Shown: positions 1 through 5,173 of the stretch, one piece after another
Position numbering within the stretch: position 1 is the stretch's first letter
How the letters are laid out: each line of letters begins with the position of its first letter
From: DATAOG01 sp046727895
GTDB lineage: Bacteria; Pseudomonadota; Alphaproteobacteria; Geminicoccales; Geminicoccaceae
Direction: 5' to 3'
NCBI GenBank assembly: GCA_046727895.1
Contig: JBKPDM010000422.1
Location: 1-5,173 of the forward strand
DNA length: 5,173 nt
The notes under the pieces: generated by a model
Told to the model about the DNA's origin: nothing
Seen by the model: only the letters and a program-made list of their open reading frames with translations
The model's database searches: none
Translations under genes and position numbers: made by a program

Positions 1-942
1 GTACGAGCCCTCCACCAGTACCTGGCAGGTGTGGGTAGCACAGGCTTCGAGCTGCCGCGGCGAGAGGGAGGAGAGCAGGAAGCCATCCCTGCCGTCCTCC
101 TCAGCGAAGCAGGCAGTGCTCACCTCATCGAAGTCTGCATCGGGATGCGAGCGGAGATATGCCTCGGTTCGCTCCCGGATCGAGCCGTCGCGATCGAGCA
201 CGCTGGCGCCGCCCTCGGCCCCGACCGTGTACTTGCACGAGGCGAGGAAGCGGTACCAGTCGTCGCCCAGGATCGTGTCCTCGTCCCGTGTCGAGATGTC
301 GACCCGCAGGCTGTGCTGCTCGGCGGCGCCCTGGAAGACCTCCGCGACCCGGGTCTTCAGGCGGCCGTGGCGGCCGAGCCATGGCGCGTTGTGCCAGGCG
401 CGATAGCCGACGTCGATCGGCCGGTCCGGCGGCATCGAGGTGACGATCCGATCGATCCGCTCAACAGTCTCCTCATCGAGATAGCCAGTGAGGACCCGGA
501 CGAACCGGACCCGATCGCGATCGACCGAGCGGTAGATCCTCGGCCACTCTCGCTCCGGCGCGACCGAGCAGACGGCACCAACGCTGAATTCCTCGAGGAA
601 ATCGCAGAGCGCGTCGGTGTGAATGAACTCGTCCTGAGGCAGCGCGACGCTCGGCGCGCGGATCGGCTTGAGCGGCTGTGCCCTGCGACGCGCCTGAGCG
701 AACATCTCGGGCGCCCAGCGCAGCGAAAGGAAGCTGGTGTGCCAGATGATCAGGTCGAATGGCACCCGCGGGAGCCAGCGGGGGGTCTCGCGGGCGGCGA
801 GGTTGAGATAGAAGACGCGGCCCGCCGAATAGCGCCGAAACGAGTAGAGGTGATCCGCGATCGTCCCGCGCTGCGGGAACTGGGTCTGGCCGTAGACGAC
901 CAGCACGTTGCCCGCTGGCCTGCGGTTGTGGGCGTCAGTCAA
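1..942 (-). CDS. Glycosyltransferase-like protein, N-terminal 314 codons (C-terminus off the left edge)
   Basis: The minus strand is open from position 942 to the window edge without a stop; I read every codon. The start is probably the TTG at 942-940, giving MTDAHNRRPAGNVLVVYG. It overlaps the asnB stop by 8 bases, and an in-frame TGA lies upstream within the asnB end. The alternative is GTG at 906-904 (VLVVYG...); neither has a good ribosome binding site. Visible features, numbered from TTG: a hydrophobic strand typical of a Rossmann-like N-terminus (12-17), LPQDEFIHTDALCDF (101-115), LTGYL (151-155), DVGYRAWHNAPWLGRHG (177-193), LGDDWYRFL (225-233), and GAEGGASVLDRDGSIRERTE (241-260). There is no signal peptide or membrane helix, so it is probably cytoplasmic. 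The motif set and the position after asnB and a GT-C-like gene fit a surface-polysaccharide glycosyltransferase-type protein. I recall similar proteins beside such genes, usually unnamed. The gene call is strong; the enzymatic function is inference. Confidence 0.88.
   Translation of the reverse strand, partial: MTDAHNRRPAGNVLVVYGQTQFPQRGTIADHLYSFRRYSAGRVFYLNLAARETPRWLPRVPFDLIIWHTSFLSLRWAPEMFAQARRRAQPLKPIRAPSVALPQDEFIHTDALCDFLEEFSVGAVCSVAPEREWPRIYRSVDRDRVRFVRVLTGYLDEETVERIDRIVTSMPPDRPIDVGYRAWHNAPWLGRHGRLKTRVAEVFQGAAEQHSLRVDISTRDEDTILGDDWYRFLASCKYTVGAEGGASVLDRDGSIRERTEAYLRSHPDADFDEVSTACFAEEDGRDGFLLSSLSPRQLEACATHTCQVLVEGSY
935..942 (-). other. TTGACTGA overlap between asnB stop and downstream TTG start
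   Basis: The minus strand reads TTGACTGA: TTG (942-940) is the probable start of the downstream gene and TGA (937-935) ends asnB, in different frames. If the GTG at 906 is used instead, the genes are separated by 28 bases. No hairpin or terminator is visible here, so transcription probably continues from asnB. Confidence 0.55.
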
Positions 943-2875
943 GCGGGTGGTCCGAGTCGCCCCAGTGCAGGCGCAGCCAGAGCTTCGCGTTCAGCACGCG
1001 CCAGACCGAGAACTCGGACTCGGTCGAGCGGTTGGCGCCGTCCAGCGCCGCGGCCAGCGCCTCCGGGTCGAACCAGCGCTCCTCGTAGGGCGTCCGGTTC
1101 GCGAGCAAGGAGTCGCGGTGGCGCTCGGCCAGGTCCCAGGTCGCCGTCGGCTCCGCCCTGAAGCCGATCTTGTCGGTGCGCGCTCGGACCGACTCGGGGA
1201 GAGTGCCCCTCATCGCCTCTCGGAGCACGTGCTTGGTTTCCACCCCCCTGATCTTGAGGTCATCCGGAAGCCTGAAGGCGAACTCGACCACCCGATGGTC
1301 GAGCATCGGCACGCGGGCTTCGATCGAGTGGGCCATCGAGTTGCGATCCTCGAATCGCAGGAGCGACGGAAGGCCGATCGACTCGGTTGACCCCTGGAGG
1401 AGCTCCTGAAGCGACGCGGGTGGGTTGGGCTGGTAGTCGCGGCGCAATCGCTCCCTCATCTGGCTCGACAAAAGCCCGGCCCCGGCGGGCAGCGAGACGG
1501 TGGCCGGGCGCGTGACCGCCTTGCGGGCGGGTTTCGGCAGGGCGCTCCAGACCGCGCCCCGGACCGGCAGGGGCGGATGGCCGAGCAGCCTCTTGTGCGC
1601 GCGATGGAAGCGGGCGTACCTGAGCAGCCTGCGTCGGCGCAGGAGATTCGACGCGATCACCGGGAAGTAGCCGTGATAGCCGCCCATGACCTCGTCGGCG
1701 CCCTGGCCGTCGAGCATCACCTTCATCCCCTTATGGCGCGCCGCCTCGAACACGAACCACTGGGCGGCGATGCTGGTCGATCCGAACGGCTCGTCCTGCT
1801 GGCGCACGATCGAGAGCAGCCGCTCGACGAACTCGTCGTGGGAGGGGTCGACGAAGAACATCCGCGCCCCCGTCTCGTCGACGACCGCCTCCATGTGGCG
1901 ACGCTCGGAGAAAGCCTCCTCCTGAGGCACGTAGCCGAACGCGCTGTGCGTGTAGCGGGGGATCTCACCGGCCGCGCGCAACTCCTCAGCGAGGCAGACG
2001 ATGGAAGACGAATCAAGGCCGCCACTCAAGCAGGTGCCGACCGGGACGTCGCTCCTGGCGTGCAGGCGGACCGAGTCCGCCAGCAGCGCACGCAGCTGCT
2101 CGGCAGCGTCCCCGCGTGAGACGGACCCGTTCTGGGGCGGATACGCCCAGTACCGGGATGGCTCGAGCCGATCCGGTCGATCGAGGTCGATTTCGAGGTT
2201 GTGGGCCGGGAGGATCTGCCGGACTCCGTCGAAGAAGGTGCGTTCGCTCGAGTCGGTGATTCCGGTGGCGAGGAACCGGCGCAGGGTCTCCTCGTCGGGC
2301 TCGAAGCGCCGAATCGCGAGCAGGGCCTTGATCTCCGAGGCGAAGTGAAGAGAGTCGCCGGTTCGGGTGTAGAAGAGCGGCTTGATCCCGAAGCGATCGC
2401 GAGAGAGGAGCACCCTGCGCTGCGGACGGTCGAGGATCGCGAAGGCCCACATCCCGACAAAGCGCTGAACGCACTCTGAGTCCCACTCCTTGTAGGCCTC
2501 GAGCACGACCTCGGTGTCGCCCGTCGAGGTGAATGAATGTCCCCGTCGCTCGAGTTCTTCGCGCAGCTCCAGGTAGTTGTAGACCTCGCCGTTGTAGGCG
2601 ATCGCATAGTCCCCCGATCCGTCGATCAGCGGCTGGTCGCTGCGCTCGCTGAGATCGATGATCGTCAGCCGCCGATGGGCGAACCCGACGCTGGCGGGCG
2701 TCGCGCCGGCGCTCGAGATCTCCTCGCGCGAGCCGCGGCGAAGCGGCGTGGGCTCGGCCGATCCGAGCATGTAGCCCTCTCCGTCCGGTCCCCGGTGCGC
2801 GATGCGGTCGCCCATCCGAATCAGCAGGGATGGATCGAGGCCCCCTGAGGAGATTGTCCCGGCTATTCCACACAT
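935..2875 (-). CDS. asnB: Asparagine synthetase (glutamine-hydrolysing), AsnB family, 646 aa
   Basis: The family makes asparagine from aspartate, ATP and glutamine: an N-terminal glutaminase releases ammonia for a C-terminal synthetase that adenylates the carboxylate. The ATG is fixed because Cys2 must become the N-terminal nucleophile (MCGIAG). Glutaminase features: RGPDGEG (28-34), HRRLTIIDLS (67-76), YNGEVYNY (94-101), TGDTEVVLEAY (118-128) and SRDRFGIKPLFY (158-169). Synthetase features: the PP-loop SGGLDSSS (284-291), DEPFGSTS (361-368), LDGQGADEVMGGY (388-400), and LRFEDRNSMAHSIEARVPML starting at 506. All key residues are present. It is longer than Escherichia coli AsnB (554 aa), with an extra stretch near residues 38-62 and a very basic segment near 411-457. 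It starts 3 bases after the upstream stop and has only a weak ribosome binding site, which suggests translational coupling. In this glycan-like operon it may amidate a sugar acid or an amino-acid substituent instead of free aspartate; that is inference. The family assignment is very secure, the exact substrate is not. Confidence 0.96.
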   Translation of the reverse strand: MCGIAGTISSGGLDPSLLIRMGDRIAHRGPDGEGYMLGSAEPTPLRRGSREEISSAGATPASVGFAHRRLTIIDLSERSDQPLIDGSGDYAIAYNGEVYNYLELREELERRGHSFTSTGDTEVVLEAYKEWDSECVQRFVGMWAFAILDRPQRRVLLSRDRFGIKPLFYTRTGDSLHFASEIKALLAIRRFEPDEETLRRFLATGITDSSERTFFDGVRQILPAHNLEIDLDRPDRLEPSRYWAYPPQNGSVSRGDAAEQLRALLADSVRLHARSDVPVGTCLSGGLDSSSIVCLAEELRAAGEIPRYTHSAFGYVPQEEAFSERRHMEAVVDETGARMFFVDPSHDEFVERLLSIVRQQDEPFGSTSIAAQWFVFEAARHKGMKVMLDGQGADEVMGGYHGYFPVIASNLLRRRRLLRYARFHRAHKRLLGHPPLPVRGAVWSALPKPARKAVTRPATVSLPAGAGLLSSQMRERLRRDYQPNPPASLQELLQGSTESIGLPSLLRFEDRNSMAHSIEARVPMLDHRVVEFAFRLPDDLKIRGVETKHVLREAMRGTLPESVRARTDKIGFRAEPTATWDLAERHRDSLLANRTPYEERWFDPEALAAALDGANRSTESEFSVWRVLNAKLWLRLHWGDSDHPLD

Positions 2876-2878
2876 GTC

Positions 2879-4504
2879 TCAGCCGTAATAGCGGGTCAGG
2901 GTGAGCAGCATCGCTGCCGCCGTGTGGACGACTGCGAGGCAGACGAGGAAGACCCCGGCCGCGGGCCCGTAGCGCCTGCCCACCCCGCGGGCGGCGAGCG
3001 CGATCAGAGCGCCGTAGAGGGCGAGCAGCGGGAAGAGATAGCGAGGCTGCTCGTAGGCCAGTGCGCCGTCCAGCCGGGCGGAGAAGCTCGTCCCAGCGAT
3101 CAGCATCAGCAGGCCAAATGCCAGCGCCAGGTAGGTGGCCAGCTCCCACAACCTCGACCTGAGGACCTTCCGCAGCCTGACAAGCTCCCTGCCCGCGAGC
3201 GCCAGCAGAGCGAAGGCGAGCCCCAGGGTCCAGTTGTAGACCCACTGCGGGAAGCCGAAGTCCAGCCAGCCGAACTGGCCGATGAAGCCGTTGAACCAGA
3301 TCTGGCGCAGCTGGTAGCTCTCGAAGTAGGTGGTGTGCATGAAGGGGAGCTTCGGCAGATAGAACTGCCACGTGTAGCTGGCGAGGTCCAGCACGCTTCC
3401 CGACTCGACATGGTGCACTCCCGGGACCTTGATCCTGAACGGCGGTACGCCCGAGGTGCCGAACCAGAGATTTCGGTCCCAGACCGTCGAGTTGAGCGCC
3501 ATGTAGGTGGCCACGGGGACCGCGATGACTGCGAGCGCCGCGAGGGCCCCGCGGATTGCCAGCCAGCGCCGCTCGCCCTCCGCTTTGAGCACGAGCACCA
3601 GCACCCCGAAGGCGATCCCCGGCGCCAGGCCGACCATGTTGAGCTTCGCCAATAGCCCGATCGCGGCGAAGGCCCCGATCGCGGCGCCGCGGCGCGGAGT
3701 GAGGCCACGACGGAAGGCGAGCGCAAAGAGGTAGAAGGTTGCCGCAGACGCCATGTAGAGGACGGTGTCGCTGGTCACCCCACTGGAGGTGAACCCGAAC
3801 ATCGGCTGGAAGGCGACCGCGAGGGCCCCGACCGACCAGGCCCAGGGGGTGCTCGGCAGCAGCTCTCGGAGGAAGAGAAAGATGAAGAGCACGGTCAGGG
3901 CCGCCAGCAGGGCCGAGAACAGCCGCAGCACGTGTACCCGGTCGGGGAGCGCGGTCCATGGCGACAGGTGATAGACCGCCGCGGCCGCAAAGTAGTAGAG
4001 CGGGGGGTTGTTGGTGTCGGTCGTGTAGCCGCCTGCGCTCTGAGGGTCCGCGGGGGTGTCGACGTCGTGCTGGATCCGCTTCTGGTAGGTCGCGGTTCCG
4101 GGTACCCGGACGTCCTTGCGGCGCTGCACGTCCTTCCAGCGAATGACATCCAGCAGCTTGCGCTCCTGCTCGGAGAAGTGAGAGAGGCCGCTGCGCCCGG
4201 TCGGGGGCTTGCCGGTCTCGGCGACGTACTGCGTGTAGGCGACGTGCCCCGCCTCGTCCGGTGTCTGGAAGAGAGGGGTGATCAGGCCCCAGGCGATCCC
4301 GTTGAGCAGGGCGACCGTGAAACAGACCCAGGCCGCTGTCGGGAGCCGCGAGCGGCGTCCACGGTCGGGCTTCCGCCTGCGGGCCCGCATCTCCTGCGTG
4401 CGGCGCAGGAGCTCCCTCGTATCGCGCCGCTCCGCATGCTCTCGCAGCTCAGCCGTGGCCGGCTCGCGAGTTCTCCTCTCAGGTGGCCTGCTCGCCTGCT
4501 CCAT
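2879..4504 (-). CDS. Polytopic membrane protein, DUF2142 / GT-C glycosyltransferase-like, 541 aa
   Basis: This is probably an integral membrane enzyme that uses a lipid-linked sugar on the outer side of the cytoplasmic membrane. A charged, Arg/Glu-rich cytoplasmic tail (1-55) precedes the first helix (about 57-76). Next comes FQTPDEAGH (79-87), the acidic DE pair expected in the first outer loop of GT-C enzymes, then a roughly 80-residue hydrophilic loop and NNPPLYYFAAAAVYHL (165-180). About 10-12 hydrophobic segments follow (for example 191-213, 243-264, 273-306, 317-337, 422-438, 454-471, 490-507, 512-534). An aromatic outer loop holds FIGQFGWLDFGFPQWVY (407-423), and YEQPRYLFPLLALYG (484-498) resembles DUF2142 proteins as I recall them. 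I chose ATG at 4504 because a strong Shine-Dalgarno sits 8 bases upstream and the start forms TGATG with the preceding stop; an ATG at 4585 would only add 27 residues overlapping that gene. The membrane nature is certain, the family likely, the sugar unknown. A non-catalytic transporter-like role cannot be excluded. Confidence 0.92.
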   Translation of the reverse strand: MEQASRPPERRTREPATAELREHAERRDTRELLRRTQEMRARRRKPDRGRRSRLPTAAWVCFTVALLNGIAWGLITPLFQTPDEAGHVAYTQYVAETGKPPTGRSGLSHFSEQERKLLDVIRWKDVQRRKDVRVPGTATYQKRIQHDVDTPADPQSAGGYTTDTNNPPLYYFAAAAVYHLSPWTALPDRVHVLRLFSALLAALTVLFIFLFLRELLPSTPWAWSVGALAVAFQPMFGFTSSGVTSDTVLYMASAATFYLFALAFRRGLTPRRGAAIGAFAAIGLLAKLNMVGLAPGIAFGVLVLVLKAEGERRWLAIRGALAALAVIAVPVATYMALNSTVWDRNLWFGTSGVPPFRIKVPGVHHVESGSVLDLASYTWQFYLPKLPFMHTTYFESYQLRQIWFNGFIGQFGWLDFGFPQWVYNWTLGLAFALLALAGRELVRLRKVLRSRLWELATYLALAFGLLMLIAGTSFSARLDGALAYEQPRYLFPLLALYGALIALAARGVGRRYGPAAGVFLVCLAVVHTAAAMLLTLTRYYG

Positions 4505-4506
4505 CA
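4502..4506 (-). other. TGATG stop-start overlap
   Basis: The TGA stop of the small membrane protein (4506-4504) shares its final A with the ATG of the GT-C-like gene (4504-4502). This arrangement is typical of translational coupling and fixed stoichiometry between neighbours. It is seen directly in the sequence; the coupling itself is inferred. Confidence 0.85.
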
Positions 4507-5151
4507 GGTCGACCTCCCCCGCGACGTCACTACCGACCAGAGCCCGATCAACCCCGCCGCAATCGCGAAGAGAACAGCCACCCACAGGGACCAGCCACCG
4601 GTGATGCCGGTCTGACTGTTCGCGTAGCGGTCGGCGATCGTGCCGGTCTGCGCGAACCAGCTCGACGAGCCCGGCCTCAGAAATGTCGCACTCGCCACGG
4701 CTTGCTTCTGAGCCTCAGGGCCCTTGGCCGTGCCCCCGACCCTCTTCAGATCTCCCCCGATGATGATCAGCCCGCGGCCGGGATTGGAGAAGCAGAGAGT
4801 CGCCCGATGGGCCGCCCGCGTTCGCGGGTGCAGTTCGATCAGCCTCTCGCCGGAGCTCGCGGGCACCAGATCGCCTGTCGCCACCGGCCCTCGGGGATCG
4901 GAGATCTTGACGTGAAGGTGCCGGGCACCTCCCGTGACCCAGGTGACCAGAAGCCTGATTCGATCGGCACCCCGAGGCACACGGGAGAGCGCCTGGCACT
5001 GGCGCGTCCCGCCGGCCACGGAGACGGACGGTCGAACCGGCTCGACCCCGGAGGTGCCGGCGACGACGGGGTGCGAGCTCAGCGCGAACGCAACGATTAC
5101 GGCCGCGATCAGGAGGGTTCCCGCAGCCGCGGCCGCCAGGCGGGTCCGCAT
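4504..5151 (-). CDS. Membrane-anchored extracytoplasmic protein of unknown function, 215 aa
   Basis: I do not recognise a named family. The N-terminus has MRTR followed by a hydrophobic stretch (5-24) and a possible signal peptidase site after VVA (29-31), so it is either a cleaved signal peptide or a membrane anchor. Residues about 35-160 look like short beta strands (IRLLVTW 65-71, HLHVKISD 78-85, RLIELHP 103-109, ATLCFSN 117-123, GLIIIGGD 127-134), suggesting a small beta-sandwich outside the cell. Its only two cysteines, C52 and C120, could form a disulfide. A juxtamembrane segment FLRPGSSSWFAQTGTIADRY (157-176) leads to a C-terminal membrane helix (about 187-208) and a short basic tail. 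Its stop overlaps the start of the GT-C-like gene by one base (TGATG), so the two are probably made together and may act together at the outer membrane face. ATG at 5151 has no clear ribosome binding site, and an in-frame TAG lies 3 bases upstream, so the start is well bounded. Confidence 0.85.
   Translation of the reverse strand: MRTRLAAAAAGTLLIAAVIVAFALSSHPVVAGTSGVEPVRPSVSVAGGTRQCQALSRVPRGADRIRLLVTWVTGGARHLHVKISDPRGPVATGDLVPASSGERLIELHPRTRAAHRATLCFSNPGRGLIIIGGDLKRVGGTAKGPEAQKQAVASATFLRPGSSSWFAQTGTIADRYANSQTGITGGWSLWVAVLFAIAAGLIGLWSVVTSRGRST
4513..4520 (-). promoter_or_regulatory. Shine-Dalgarno GGGGGAGG of the GT-C-like membrane gene
   Basis: On the minus strand GGGGGAGG lies 8 bases before the ATG at 4504, inside the last codons of the preceding gene. 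It decides the start of the membrane protein (541 aa, not the 568 aa form from 4585). It is the only strong ribosome binding site in the window. Confidence 0.8.
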
Positions 5152-5154
5152 CCG

Positions 5155-5173
5155 CTACCGGGGACGGCGCAGG
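5155..5173 (-). other. Possible last codons of an upstream gene
   Basis: From the right edge the minus strand reads codons for L-R-R-P-R followed by TAG (5157-5155), 3 bases before the ATG at 5151. The tight spacing seen elsewhere in this operon makes a gene end plausible, and a basic tail would suit a membrane protein. Only five codons are visible, so this could be chance. Confidence 0.3.

Noticed and set aside
31..1161. 376-codon plus-strand open frame
   Set aside because: It is antisense to the glycosyltransferase-like gene and the end of asnB, both supported by protein motifs. Its translation is Arg/Ala/Pro-rich without recognisable motifs, typical of GC-rich shadow frames.
1577..2119. 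Plus-strand open frame of 180 codons
   Set aside because: It is antisense to the asnB synthetase domain, including the GQGADE motif, and has no independent support.
2876..2878. Terminator or promoter between the GT-C-like gene and asnB
   Set aside because: The gap is only 3 bases, with no hairpin or T-run around it.
2924..3655. Plus-strand open frame of 243 codons
   Set aside because: It is antisense to the membrane helices of the GT-C-like gene. Its hydrophilic Glu/Gln/Pro-rich product is what complementing hydrophobic codons yields.
2013..3959. 648-codon minus-strand open frame spanning two genes
   Set aside because: It is out of frame with both asnB and the GT-C-like gene, whose motifs are continuous. 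The product is Arg/Pro/Ala-rich low complexity, so it is a composition artefact despite its length.
4505..4585. Upstream ATG start for the GT-C-like gene (27 extra residues)
   Set aside because: It would overlap the preceding gene by about 80 bases, whereas the ATG at 4504 has a strong Shine-Dalgarno and a TGATG junction.
3932..4615. Plus-strand open frame of 227 codons
   Set aside because: It lies antisense to the N-terminal half of the membrane protein and shows no domain or ribosome binding site.
1..5173. tRNA, rRNA, CRISPR array, insertion sequence or attachment site
   Set aside because: I saw no cloverleaf-like arms, regularly spaced repeats, transposase motifs or terminal inverted repeats, and coding sequence fills the window.

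Overview
This is a GC-rich window (about two thirds G+C by eye). It is effectively all coding, with every supported gene on the minus strand, so it reads right to left. The composition, the density of CGATCG, the compact gene packing and the style of the proteins suggest a high-GC actinobacterium, perhaps of the Thermoleophilia (Solirubrobacterales) type. That placement is inference; no marker gene is present.

Layout in transcription order: (1) 5151-4504, a small secreted or membrane-anchored protein of unknown function, with an N-terminal signal or anchor segment, a beta-rich outer domain with two cysteines, and a C-terminal membrane helix; (2) 4504-2879, a polytopic membrane protein of 541 residues resembling DUF2142 / GT-C glycosyltransferases; (3) 2875-935, a full-length glutamine-hydrolysing asparagine synthetase homologue (asnB type) with all recognisable catalytic motifs; (4) 942 to the left edge, the first 314 codons of a glycosyltransferase-like protein cut off by the window boundary. 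The 22 bases right of gene 1 contain an in-frame stop that may end a further upstream gene.

The junctions are very tight: a 1-base overlap (TGATG), a 3-base gap, and an 8-base overlap. No terminator or promoter is visible between the genes, so the four look like one translationally coupled operon. Only the membrane protein has a strong Shine-Dalgarno sequence.

Together the genes look like part of a surface-polysaccharide or cell-envelope glycan locus. A lipid-linked sugar would be used by the GT-C-like enzyme outside the membrane with help from its small membrane neighbour. The glycosyltransferase-like protein would act in the cytoplasm. The AsnB homologue would supply an amidation step, for example on a uronic acid or amino-acid substituent. 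This joint role is inference from context. The two unnamed proteins (genes 1 and 4) are the most promising undescribed parts. There are no RNA genes, mobile elements, CRISPR arrays or non-coding stretches of note.
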